Positions 50,426 to 58,338 of a stretch of DNA of 64,000 nucleotides are shown one piece after another. The stretch's first letter is position 1; every line of letters begins with the position of its first letter. The translations under genes and the position numbers were made by a program. Origin of the DNA: Lentzea sp. NEAU-D7 (GTDB lineage: Bacteria > Actinomycetota > Actinomycetes > Mycobacteriales > Pseudonocardiaceae). The notes beneath the pieces are model-generated. The model was not told the DNA's origin, made no database searches, and saw nothing but the letters and a program-made list of their open reading frames with translations. The DNA lies in contig NZ_JAPJDL010000004.1 in the NCBI RefSeq assembly GCF_026242055.1, positions 1-64,000 on the forward strand, read 5' to 3'.

Positions 50426-51267
50426 TGGCCCAGTTCACGCTGACCCTCCACTGCCCGGAGCGAGCGGGCATCGTGCACGCCGTCACGTCGTTCCTGGTCG
50501 ACCACGGCTGCGACATCGTGCAGCACCAGCAGTTCGACGACGACGTGCGCGGGAAGCTGTTCCTGCGCACCGCGTTCTCGTGCGACTCCTCGGACGCCGA
50601 CGACCTCGCCACGGAGTTCGCGAAGGTCGCGAGCGAGTTCGAGATGGACTTCGACCTGTGGGACGACCGGCCGCCGCGCCTGCTCGTGATGGTGTCGAAG
50701 GCCGGGCACTGCCTGAACGACCTGCTGTTCCGCTGGCGCGCGGGCAGTCTCGGCGGGGAGATCGCCGCCGTCGTGTCCAACCACGAGGACCTGCGGCCGA
50801 TGGCGGAGGCGGCGGGCCTGGACTTCGTGCACGTGCCGAACACCGCCGACACCAAGCAGGCCGCCGAACAGCGGCTGGTCGAGCTCGTCGAGGAGTACCA
50901 GGCCGACCTGGTGGTGCTGGCGCGGTACATGCAGGTGCTGTCGAACGACCTGTGCGCGAAGCTCGCGGGCCGCGTGATCAACATCCACCACTCGTTCCTG
51001 CCCGGCTTCAAGGGCGCCAAGCCCTACCGCCAGGCCTACGACCGGGGCGTGAAGTACGTGGGCGCGACGGCCCACTACGTCACCCCGGACCTCGACGAGG
51101 GCCCGATCATCGAGCAGGAGGTCCTGCGCGTCGACCACTCCTACGACCCGCGTGCGCTGACCGCGGCGGGCCGCGACGCCGAGGCGCTCGCCCTGTCGCG
51201 GGCGGTCCGCTGGCACTGCGAGCACCGCGTCCTGCTCAACGGCAACGGCACGGTGGTCTTCCGCTAG
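50425..51267 (+). CDS. Formyltetrahydrofolate deformylase (PurU)
   Basis: A 280-residue enzyme hydrolysing 10-formyl-THF to THF and formate. An N-terminal ACT domain (about 1-80, LHCPERAGIVHAVTSFLVDHG) precedes the formyltransferase-fold catalytic domain. The active-site Asn-His-Asp set is visible in INIHHSFLPGFKGAKPY and TPDLDEGPIIEQ. Placed after soxBDAG, it regenerates free THF for the alpha subunit once methylene-THF has been oxidised. This is a known arrangement in Arthrobacter-type sarcosine loci. Confidence 0.95.
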   Translation: MAQFTLTLHCPERAGIVHAVTSFLVDHGCDIVQHQQFDDDVRGKLFLRTAFSCDSSDADDLATEFAKVASEFEMDFDLWDDRPPRLLVMVSKAGHCLNDLLFRWRAGSLGGEIAAVVSNHEDLRPMAEAAGLDFVHVPNTADTKQAAEQRLVELVEEYQADLVVLARYMQVLSNDLCAKLAGRVINIHHSFLPGFKGAKPYRQAYDRGVKYVGATAHYVTPDLDEGPIIEQEVLRVDHSYDPRALTAAGRDAEALALSRAVRWHCEHRVLLNGNGTVVFR

Positions 51268-51444
51268 GTCGTGTCCGGAGCCGGCTTGCGCCAGCCCTCC
51301 TCCCCCCCCGCCACTCCGGGCTGCACGCGGGGCCCACGCGTGCCCTCCTACCGCACGAAAGCTCCCGCGTGCGATAACCAAACATGAAACGCGCCCACGT
51401 CAGAGAGAGTCCTGCCGCTTCGGTCAGGGCTTCTGGCAGGGTGC

Positions 51445-52047
51445 TCAGGCGGTGGGTTTGCGCACCAGCAGCTGGGCCTGCAGGAACCGTTCACCCTCGA
51501 CCGGTTTCCGCACCAGCCGCCCGACCTCGGCGAAACCGGACTTCCCCAGCAGCTCCGCCAAGGTGGAGGGCGACCAGCGGTAGGCGAGCACCACCTTGTG
51601 GTCGAACTCCTGCGGCTCGGGATCGTCACCCGCGAAGAACCCCAGCAGCAGGTGGCCTCCCGGTGCCAGCACGCGGAAGAACTCGGCGAACACGGCCGGG
51701 ATCTCGTGCGGCGGCATGTGGATGACCGAGTAGAACGCCAGGATTCCGCCGAGAACGCCGTCGTCGAGGTCCAGCGCGGCCATCGTTCCCTGCTCGAACC
51801 TCAGGTCCGGATGGGCCTCGCGGGCGAGAGAAATCATCGCGGGGGAGAGGTCGAGCCCGAAGACGTCCAGTCCGAGCGAGTGCAGGTGCGCGGTCAGGTG
51901 GCCGGGGCCGCAGCCGAGGTCCGCCACCGGCCCGTCGGCGAGTTCGGCGAACGCGGCCAGCATCGCGCGTTCGAGCGGCCTGGTGTCGAGCATGTCGCTG
52001 ATGAGTTCGGCGTACAGCGGGGCGACGGCGTCGTACGGGGTGGGCAC
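51445..52047 (-). CDS. SAM-dependent class I methyltransferase
   Basis: A 200-residue methyltransferase. Motif I is VADLGCGPGHLTAHLHSLG (about 38-56), with the acidic residue after strand 2 in DVFGLDLSPAMI. Later motifs include GILAFYSVIHMPPHEIP and FFRVLAPGGHLLLGFF. GTG 52047 starts it, behind AGGATTTCTCC. The substrate is unknown; it resembles generic small-molecule methyltransferases. It is divergent from the MFS gene, with a short palindrome (52063-52080) between them. Confidence 0.87.
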   Translation of the reverse strand: MPTPYDAVAPLYAELISDMLDTRPLERAMLAAFAELADGPVADLGCGPGHLTAHLHSLGLDVFGLDLSPAMISLAREAHPDLRFEQGTMAALDLDDGVLGGILAFYSVIHMPPHEIPAVFAEFFRVLAPGGHLLLGFFAGDDPEPQEFDHKVVLAYRWSPSTLAELLGKSGFAEVGRLVRKPVEGERFLQAQLLVRKPTA

Positions 52048-52062
52048 GGAGAAATCCTACAT

Positions 52063-52080
52063 TGGATTAATGTGAATCCA
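52063..52080. promoter_or_regulatory. Palindrome before the methyltransferase gene
   Basis: TGGATT-N6-AATCCA has perfect 6-bp arms and lies 16-33 bp upstream of the GTG start, in an unusually AT-rich patch that probably contains the promoter. Confidence 0.45.
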
Positions 52081-52111
52081 TTGCTGTTGCCAGTGTTCGG
52101 CTGTTGCACCG

Positions 52112-52141
52112 TCGACGCAAACCTGTTCTGGTGCTTATAGT
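52112..52141 (+). promoter_or_regulatory. Candidate promoter of the His-tailed MFS gene
   Basis: TCGACG (-35, four of six) and TATAGT (-10, five of six) are 18 bp apart and end 6 bp before the GTG start at 52148. The mRNA would be nearly leaderless, which is common in actinomycetes. Confidence 0.4.
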
Positions 52142-52147
52142 TCCGCC

Positions 52148-53434
52148 GTGGTTTCCGTTCTGCGCGATCCCGTCTACCGGAATCTGTTCGGCGCCCAGGT
52201 CGTCGCGCTGACCGGAACGGGACTCGCGACCGTCGCGCTCGGCCTGCTGGCGTACGACCTGGCCGGGTCCGCGGCGGGCGCGGTGCTCGGCACCGCGCTG
52301 GCGATCAAGATGATCGCCTACGTCACGGTGGCGCCGATCGCCACGGCGGTGCTCGGCGCGCTGCCCCGCCGGGCGGTGCTGGTCGCGCTGGACCTCGTCC
52401 GCGTCGCGGTCGCGGCGGTGCTGCCGTGGGCCGGCGAGGTGTGGCACGTCTACGTGCTGATCTTCCTGCTGCAGGCGGGATCCGCCGCGTTCACGCCGTT
52501 GTTCCAGGCGACCTTGCCGGACGTCCTGCCCGGTGAACGGGACTACACCCGCGCGATCACGTTGTCGCGCACCGCCTACGACCTGGAGAGCCTCCTCAGT
52601 CCGGCGCTCGCCGCCGCGGCTCTGGCGCTGGTGAGCTTCCACGAGCTGTTCCTCGGCACGGCTCTCGGCTTCGCGGCGTCGGCCCTGCTCGTGCTCTCCG
52701 TCGCACTGCCGCGCCCGAAGTCGTTGCCGCGCAAGGGGGACTGGTACGACGCCACCACGCGCGGCATCCGCATCTACCTCGCCACCCCGCGGTTGCGCGG
52801 GCTTCTCGCCGTGCACCTCGCGGCGGCGGCCGCGGGCTCGATGGTGTTCGTGAACACCGTGGCCCACGTGCGGGACGGCCTCGGCCGCGACGCGTCCGAC
52901 GTCGCCGTCGCACTGGCCGCGAACGGCCTGGGATCGCTCGTCGCGGCACTCACCCTGCCCGGGCTGCTCGACCGGTTCGCGGACCGCGCCGTGGTGCTGC
53001 GCGCGGCGGTCCTGCTGGTCGTCGTGCTGTGCGCGGGAACCGTGCTCGCCGGGCACTGGCAGACGTTGCTGGTGCTGTGGGCGTTGATCGGCGCCGGGTG
53101 CTCGCTCGCCCTCACGCCGGGAGCGCGTCTGCTGCGCCGCTCCGCCGATCCCGCGGACCGCCCGGCGTTGTTCGCCGCGGACTTCGCGCTGTCCCACGCC
53201 TGCTGGCTGTTCTGCTACCCGCTCGCCGGCTGGGCGGCGACGTCCGCGGGCACGGGCACGGCCTTCCTCGTTCTCGGCACGGTGACCGCCGCGGCCGCGG
53301 TCATCGCCGTGAAGTTCTGGCCCACGCACGATCCGGAAGTGGTCGAGCACGAACACCGTGACGCCGAGGGCGTTGTGTGGACGCACGCCCACGAGTTCCG
53401 CATCAACGACGAGCACGTGCGCTGGCCGCGCTGA
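52148..53434 (+). CDS. MFS exporter with histidine-rich C-terminal tail
   Basis: A 428-residue 12-helix transporter. The N-terminal half contains VSVLRDPVYRNLFGAQVVALTGTGLATVALGLLAYDL, as in NreB/bacterial exporter-type MFS proteins. The last 35 residues form a soluble tail with eight histidines and many acidic residues (HDPEVVEHEHRDAEG, THAHEF, DEHVRW). Such tails bind Ni2+/Co2+/Zn2+ in NreB-type metal exporters, so divalent-metal efflux is plausible but unproven. It is divergent from the methyltransferase gene and followed by a hairpin. Confidence 0.85.
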   Translation: MVSVLRDPVYRNLFGAQVVALTGTGLATVALGLLAYDLAGSAAGAVLGTALAIKMIAYVTVAPIATAVLGALPRRAVLVALDLVRVAVAAVLPWAGEVWHVYVLIFLLQAGSAAFTPLFQATLPDVLPGERDYTRAITLSRTAYDLESLLSPALAAAALALVSFHELFLGTALGFAASALLVLSVALPRPKSLPRKGDWYDATTRGIRIYLATPRLRGLLAVHLAAAAAGSMVFVNTVAHVRDGLGRDASDVAVALAANGLGSLVAALTLPGLLDRFADRAVVLRAAVLLVVVLCAGTVLAGHWQTLLVLWALIGAGCSLALTPGARLLRRSADPADRPALFAADFALSHACWLFCYPLAGWAATSAGTGTAFLVLGTVTAAAAVIAVKFWPTHDPEVVEHEHRDAEGVVWTHAHEFRINDEHVRWPR

Positions 53435-53460
53435 CTGAACAGTTGAACAATGCGCCTTCG

Positions 53461-53497
53461 AGGCAGGCCGGAATACCGTTTCCGCACCCTGCCTTTT
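53461..53497 (+). terminator. Hairpin with T-run after the MFS gene
   Basis: AGGCAGG pairs with CCTGCCT (7-bp arms), with an inner CGGAA/TTCCG extension, and is followed by TTTT. It lies 26 bp after the MFS stop and directly before the ribosome-binding site of the broken protease gene. Confidence 0.55.
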
Positions 53498-53513
53498 GAA
53501 GGAGTTCCACTCA

Positions 53514-53935
53514 TGCGAATGCGCAGCAAAATCATCGCTGCCGCGTGCGGATCGATTCTGGCGCTCAGGCAAGCTCACCGTCGCCGTTGCGGACGAGCGA
53601 GCCGCACGGCGGGCGCGGGCCGAGGGCGTCGAGGCCGTTGTCGTGCGACGCAGCGCGGCCGACCTGGAGAACCTGCTCGGTGACGTCGAGAAGCTGATCG
53701 GCGACGGCGTGCCCGGCGTGTACAGCTGGGGCGTCGACGTGCGCGACAACCGGGTCGACGTCACCGTCAACACCACGCGCAAAACCGAAGCCACCGAACG
53801 GTTCCTGGAGAAGGTGCGCGCGCTCGGCGACGGTGTCCACGTCGTGGAGACCAGGTCCCAGCAACGCCAGCAGGCCGGCACCGTGCAGGCCGGCAGCCCG
53901 TGGTGGCCGGGGTCGGAGACGTACTGCTCGGTCCG
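53514..53935 (+). pseudogene. Broken streptogrisin-type (S1E) protease gene
   Basis: ATG 53514, behind GAAGGAG, opens a signal peptide (MRMRSKIIAAACGSILAL). At about 53567 the sequence jumps to another frame carrying a late piece of an alpha-lytic-type propeptide: GKLTVAVADERAARRARAEG, SWGVDVRDNRVDVTVN and ALGDGVHVVE. The first part of the propeptide (roughly 60-80 residues) is gone and the frame shifts. The gene then reaches the start of the mature protease (GSPWWPGSETYCSV) and ends abruptly near 53935, before the histidine, aspartate and serine of the triad. Beyond this the DNA belongs to an unrelated minus-strand gene. An intact relative is encoded at 57.4 kb. Confidence 0.8.
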
Positions 53936-54288
53936 TCCCAGCGCGTGTCGACCCCGCCGACGACGTCGTCCATCACCGACGGCACCGGCCAGAACGCGCT
54001 GATCGTGCTCGTCTCACGGCGGCTTCCGCGCTGCGCGGGCCCGAGAAGCCCGGACAGCGCACCGGGTTCGAGCGCCAGCACCTCTTCGAGATGACCGGCC
54101 GCCGTGAGCGACGCCCGGCGCTCCGGCCGGCTGCGCCCCGTCTGCCAGTAGCTCAGCGTCGCGAGGCTGACCGACACCCCGCGGCGGGCGAGGTGGTCGC
54201 GGATCCGCTCCAGCGACAGGCCCCGCGCCACGACGGCCGCGCGCAGGGTGTCCGCGAAGCCGGGAGGCGTGTCTGGCGAGAGCGACAT
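53936..54288 (-). pseudogene. Truncated helix-turn-helix regulator gene
   Basis: ATG 54288, behind AGGAGACATCG, begins a good XRE-like DNA-binding domain of about 80 residues (FADTLRAAVVARGLSLERIRDHLARRGVSVSLATLSYWQTGRSRPE, then GHLEEVLALEPGALSGLLG). The following segment reaches VGGVDTRWDG and then runs into DNA that is the antisense of the broken protease, where the frame stays open by chance to about 53767. The normal effector or dimerisation region is therefore lost. The junction near 53931-53936 joins the tails of two convergent genes. Confidence 0.7.
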
Positions 54289-54484
54289 CGATGTCTCCTT
54301 CCGGCCGGTTCTCCGACGCTATCCCTCTGATGGCCCAACGGAAGCCACGACTTGAAAGTGAAAACGGACATCGGCGGAACGCCGCACGCCGATCGTGACG
54401 ACAACCATCCGAACGACCGGGTGCCGGCCGCGACTTCGGCGGCTACGGTCGCGTGACCCTGCATCCCTGCGAAGGAGCCCGACT

Positions 54485-56764
54485 GTGCGAAGAAGAAGAT
54501 CTCTGCTCGCCACAGCACTGGTGTCGATGACCGTGGCGGCGCTGGCCGTCCCCGCATCGGCCGCGCCCGCGGCACTGGCCGGGTGTTCCGGCACCAACGA
54601 CGGCGACGTCGCGATCGGTGACAACACGACGGTCGAGTCGTCGATCGTCATCTCCGACTGCGCCTCGGCCCCGTCCGCGACCGCCACGGTGCCGGTGAAG
54701 ATCGTCCACACCTACGTCGGCGACCTCCAGGTCAGCCTGGTCGCCCCGGACGGCTCCGCCTACGTCCTGCACAACCGCTCGGGCGGATCCGCGGACAACA
54801 TCGACCAGACCTACACCGTGGACCTGTCGGGCGAGACCTCGAACGGCACCTGGAAGCTGCGGGTCAACGACAACGCGAACAACGACGTCGGCCGGATCGA
54901 CGCGTGGTCGCTGAACCTCGGCGGCTCGACCCCGGCGAACGACTTCTCCGTCGCCGTCTCGCCCGCGTCCGGTTCGGTGGCGGCGGGCTCGGCGGTCTCG
55001 ACGACCGTGCAGACCCAGACGACCGCGGGCCAGGCGCAGACCGTCGCGCTGACCGCGACCGGGCTGCCCTCCGGCGCCATCGCGTCGTTCAGCCCTTCGT
55101 CCGTCACGACGGGCACGAACTCCACGCTGTCGATCAGCACCGCGGCGTCGATCTCGTCGGGCACCTACCCGATCACGGTCCGGGCCGCGGGGGGCACGAC
55201 CAAGACCGCGACCTACACGCTGACGGTCACCGGCGGCACCGGGCCGCAGATCCCGGACATCGACATCAACGCGGTCAAGGCGCACCTGACCGCGTTCGGC
55301 ACGATCGCCTCGCAGAACGGCGGCAACCGGCGCTCGACCTCGGCCGGCTACCGCGCGTCCGTGACGTACGTGAAGGACAAGCTCACCGCGGCGGGCTTCA
55401 GCGTCACCGAGCAGCCCTGCACCTCGGGCTGCACCACCGGTGCCGGCCCGAACGTGATCGCGGAGTGGCCCGGCGGCAACGCGAACAACGTCTACATGTT
55501 CGGCGCCCACCTCGACGGCGTGTCCGCGGGAGCGGGCATCAACGACAACGCCTCGGGCTCGTCGGCGTTGCTGGAGACCGCGCTCGTGCTCGCGCGCACC
55601 AACCCCTCGATGCTGAACAAGGTCCGCTTCGGCTGGTGGACCGACGAGGAGCAGGGCCTCAACGGCTCGCGCTTCTACGTCTCGCAGCTCCCGTCCACCG
55701 AGCGCACGAAGATCAAGACCTACTTCAACTTCGACATGGTGGGCTCGACCAACGGCGGCTACTTCATCAACAACATCACCTCGGCGCAGTCCACGCACAT
55801 GAAGGCGTACTGGGACTCCCTGGGCCTGCAGCCGGAGGAGAACACCGAGGGCCGCAACCGTTCCGACGACGCGTCCTTCACCAACGCGGGCATCCCCGCG
55901 TCCGGCTACGCCATGGGCGCGAGCGCCCGCAAGACCGCGGCGCAGGCGACGAAGTGGGGCGGTACCTCGGGTGCCGCGTTCGACCCCTGCTACCACGCCT
56001 CGTGCGACACCACCGCGAACATCAGCGACACGCACCTCAACCGCGCGGTCGACGGCATCGCCTACACCCTGTGGAAGTCGGCCGTCGGCACCGGCACGCC
56101 GGGCGCCGACTTCTCCGTGTCGGTGTCTCCGGCGTCCGGTTCGGTGGCGGCGGGCTCGTCGGTCTCGGCCACCGTGGGCACGGCGACGGTCAGCGGCGAC
56201 CCGCAGAGCGTGCAGCTGTCGGCGTCCGGGCTCCCCTCCGGCGCGACGGCCTCGTTCAGCCCGGCGTCCGTCCAGACGGGGTCGAGCTCGACGCTCACCA
56301 TCAGCACGACGGCGTCCGTCGCGGCGGGCACCTACCCGGTGACGATCACCGCGGCCGGCTCCGCCTCCCGCACGGCCACCTACTCGCTGACCGTCACGGG
56401 CGGCGGTGGCGGCAGTTGCGCCGGCACCAACCCCGCCGACGTCGCCATCCCGGACGCGGGCGCCGCGGTCGACAGCGACGTCGTGATCTCCGGGTGTTCC
56501 GCGACGCCGTCCGCCGGTTCGGTGGTGACGGTGCGGATCGTCCACCCGTACGTCGGTGACCTGACGGTGGCCCTGATCGCGCCGGACGGCACGTCGTACA
56601 CGCTGCACAACCGCTCGGGCGGTTCCGCCGACAACATCGACCGCACCTTCACCGCCAACCTCGCGGGAGAGGGCGCCAACGGCACGTGGAAGCTCCGCGT
56701 CCGCGACCTCGCGGCGTCCGATGTGGGCACGATCGACACGTGGGGCATCAACCTGACCCCGTAG
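54485..56764 (+). CDS. Secreted M28 aminopeptidase between P-domains and Ig-like repeats
   Basis: A 759-residue exported zinc peptidase. GTG 54485 follows AAGGAG; the signal peptide has RRRR and a hydrophobic run to about residue 30. The order is symmetric: P-domain (about 34-150), Ig-like repeat (155-245), M28 catalytic domain (250-530), Ig-like repeat (535-635) and second P-domain (643-759). Zinc ligands are in FGAHLDGV (His), INDNASG (Asp), TDEEQGLNG (Glu pair), FNFDMVGS (Asp) and SDTHLN (His), as in Streptomyces aminopeptidase S. The two P-domains share SGGSADNID and NGTWKLRV. It probably releases N-terminal residues from extracellular peptides, beside the proteases encoded nearby. Confidence 0.92.
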   Translation: MRRRRSLLATALVSMTVAALAVPASAAPAALAGCSGTNDGDVAIGDNTTVESSIVISDCASAPSATATVPVKIVHTYVGDLQVSLVAPDGSAYVLHNRSGGSADNIDQTYTVDLSGETSNGTWKLRVNDNANNDVGRIDAWSLNLGGSTPANDFSVAVSPASGSVAAGSAVSTTVQTQTTAGQAQTVALTATGLPSGAIASFSPSSVTTGTNSTLSISTAASISSGTYPITVRAAGGTTKTATYTLTVTGGTGPQIPDIDINAVKAHLTAFGTIASQNGGNRRSTSAGYRASVTYVKDKLTAAGFSVTEQPCTSGCTTGAGPNVIAEWPGGNANNVYMFGAHLDGVSAGAGINDNASGSSALLETALVLARTNPSMLNKVRFGWWTDEEQGLNGSRFYVSQLPSTERTKIKTYFNFDMVGSTNGGYFINNITSAQSTHMKAYWDSLGLQPEENTEGRNRSDDASFTNAGIPASGYAMGASARKTAAQATKWGGTSGAAFDPCYHASCDTTANISDTHLNRAVDGIAYTLWKSAVGTGTPGADFSVSVSPASGSVAAGSSVSATVGTATVSGDPQSVQLSASGLPSGATASFSPASVQTGSSSTLTISTTASVAAGTYPVTITAAGSASRTATYSLTVTGGGGGSCAGTNPADVAIPDAGAAVDSDVVISGCSATPSAGSVVTVRIVHPYVGDLTVALIAPDGTSYTLHNRSGGSADNIDRTFTANLAGEGANGTWKLRVRDLAASDVGTIDTWGINLTP

Positions 56765-56771
56765 CTCCACG

Positions 56772-56824
56772 ACAAGTGGCCTCTTGGTTTAACCCCTCAC
56801 TGGGTATTCTGAGAGGCCACTTGT
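56772..56824. repeat. 53-bp inverted repeat with nested hairpin
   Basis: ACAAGTGGCCTCT and AGAGGCCACTTGT are perfect 13-bp arms around 27 nt that themselves contain ACCC-N6-GGGT. It begins 8 bp after the M28 peptidase stop and ends with TTGTTT, so termination is the simplest reading. It also abuts the GNAT start, and its loop contains a -10-like TATTCT, so a regulatory role is possible. Confidence 0.7.
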
Positions 56825-56843
56825 TTCGGTGAACATCAGCGGC

Positions 56844-57284
56844 ATGACCACTCAGAACACCCTCTCGGTCGCCGAGCTGGACGGCGCGGACACCGCCCTC
56901 GCCTTCGACGCGATGCGCGAGCTCCGGCCGCACCTCACCGATGCCGGCGAGTTCGTCGAGCTCGTGCGCGCCCAGCGGCGGGAGGGCTACCGGATCGCCG
57001 CCTCGTTCGACGCGGACGGCCGGGTCGTCGCGGTGGCGGGGTTCCGGCACATGACCAACCTCTACGCCGGGTCGCACCTCTACGTCGACGACCTGAGCAC
57101 GCTGCCGGCCGCCCGCGGGCAGGGCCACGCGAGCGCCCTGCTGCGGTGGGTGGACGACGAGGCCCGCCGCCTGGGCTGTGCGGGCGTGCACCTCGACTCG
57201 GGCACGCAGAGGCACGACGCGCACCGCCTCTACCTGGCGTCGGGCTACGTCATCCCCGCGTTCCACTTCGCCAAGAGCCTGTGA
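56844..57284 (+). CDS. GNAT-family N-acetyltransferase
   Basis: A 146-residue acetyl-CoA-dependent acetyltransferase. The CoA-binding motif A is VDDLSTLPAARGQGHASALLRWV (Arg-Gly-Gln-Gly-His) and motif B is HRLYLASGYVIPAFHFAKSL. ATG 56844 is preferred over GTG 56829. The substrate is unknown. It is unlikely to be functionally linked to the flanking proteases. Confidence 0.87.
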   Translation: MTTQNTLSVAELDGADTALAFDAMRELRPHLTDAGEFVELVRAQRREGYRIAASFDADGRVVAVAGFRHMTNLYAGSHLYVDDLSTLPAARGQGHASALLRWVDDEARRLGCAGVHLDSGTQRHDAHRLYLASGYVIPAFHFAKSL

Positions 57285-57378
57285 AGGGCGAGCCCGGCGA
57301 TTCACCTCAACCGGACCGCGGCGCTGTACGTATGCCCAGACAGGAGCGGATCTCAATCCGGTAACGAGAGGGCGCCAC

Positions 57379-58281
57379 ATGGGCAAACACCACGATGACC
57401 ACCGCCGGGCCAAGGTGATCGCGGGTGCCGTCGGGCTCGTCGCCGTGGCGATCACCGCCTCGACGTTCACCGCGAGCCAGGCGGCGCCGGAGCAGCGCAC
57501 GGCGCCCGCGCAGGCCGTCGAGACGTTGCGGGAGAAGGCTTCCGTGACGGGCACCGCGTGGGCCGTCGACCCGGCGACGAACGAGGTCCTCGTCACCGCC
57601 GACAGCACCGTGACCGGCGCCAAGTGGGACAACCTGGTGTCCACGGTGAACGCCATGGGCGCCGGGGTGAGGCTGCGGCGCACCGAGGGCACGTTCAAGC
57701 TGTTCGCCGAGGGCGGTGACGCGATCTTCGCCGGCGGCAGCCGCTGTTCGCTCGGCTTCAACGTCGTCACCGGCGACGGCAGTCCCGGCATCCTCACCGC
57801 CGGGCACTGCACGGCCGCAGGCAGGCAGTTCTCCCTGACCCCCGGTGGCCGGGCCGCCGCGACCGTCGCGCGCTCGACCTTCCCCGGCAACGGCGACTTC
57901 GCCCTGCTCACCTACAACAACCGCAACGCCGACGCGCCCAGCGAGGTCGACACCGGCAACGGCCGCAAGGTGCGGATCCAGCGGGCCGCCGAGGCGCGGG
58001 TCGGCACGCAGGTCCAGCGGATGGGCAGCACGACGGGACTGCGCGCCGGCCGTGTCACCGGTCTCGACGCCACGGTGAACTACCCGGAGGGCCGCGTCAC
58101 CGGTCTCATCCAGACCACCGTGTGCGCGGAGGGCGGCGACAGCGGCGGACCGCTCTTCACCGCCAACGGCAACGCGATCGGGCTGACCTCGGGCGGCAGT
58201 GGCGACTGCCGCAGGGGCGGCGTGACGTTCTTCCAGCCCGTCACCCGCGCGCTCGCCGCGGTGGGCGCCCGCATCCCCTGA
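57379..58281 (+). CDS. Secreted streptogrisin-like serine protease (S1E)
   Basis: A 300-residue exported chymotrypsin-fold protease. ATG 57379 begins a histidine-rich n-region (GKHHDDHRRAK) and a signal helix ending near SQAAPE. A short propeptide (about 45-115) precedes the mature domain. The triad is visible: His in LTAGHC, Asp in NGDFALLTY and Ser in EGGDSGGPLF. Cysteines bracket the active site as in streptogrisins (GSRCSLGF, TAGHCTA and VCAEGGDSGG, GDCRRGG). The propeptide is shorter than that of classic streptogrisins. The broken S1E gene 3.5 kb away is a separate family member. Confidence 0.92.
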   Translation: MGKHHDDHRRAKVIAGAVGLVAVAITASTFTASQAAPEQRTAPAQAVETLREKASVTGTAWAVDPATNEVLVTADSTVTGAKWDNLVSTVNAMGAGVRLRRTEGTFKLFAEGGDAIFAGGSRCSLGFNVVTGDGSPGILTAGHCTAAGRQFSLTPGGRAAATVARSTFPGNGDFALLTYNNRNADAPSEVDTGNGRKVRIQRAAEARVGTQVQRMGSTTGLRAGRVTGLDATVNYPEGRVTGLIQTTVCAEGGDSGGPLFTANGNAIGLTSGGSGDCRRGGVTFFQPVTRALAAVGARIP

Positions 58282-58286
58282 TCTTC

Positions 58287-58320
58287 AGGCGGCGTCCCGC
58301 CTGCTCACGGGACGCCGCCT
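58287..58320. terminator. Terminator after the S1E protease gene
   Basis: AGGCGGCGTCCC-N10-GGGACGCCGCCT has perfect 12-bp arms. It lies 5 bp past the stop and just before the end of the convergent BBE gene, so it can serve both. Confidence 0.88.
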
Positions 58321-58338
58321 GATCCGGCTCCACGGGCG

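Noticed and set aside
51301..51309. Run of eight C as a programmed frameshift site
   Set aside because: It lies in the non-coding gap after purU, so there is no frame to shift.
51268..51444. Possible small gene in the gap between purU and the methyltransferase gene
   Set aside because: No frame has both a ribosome-binding site and protein-like composition; only a weak CCTGCC/GGCAGG repeat is seen.
53767..53935. C-terminal extension of the helix-turn-helix regulator as genuine protein
   Set aside because: This segment is the exact antisense of a recognisable S1E propeptide, so the open frame is fortuitous.
54443..56770. Minus-strand frame of about 775 codons opposite the M28 peptidase
   Set aside because: Arg/Gly/Asp/Val repeats mirror the Ser/Gly/Thr-rich plus-strand protein; there is no start signal or domain.
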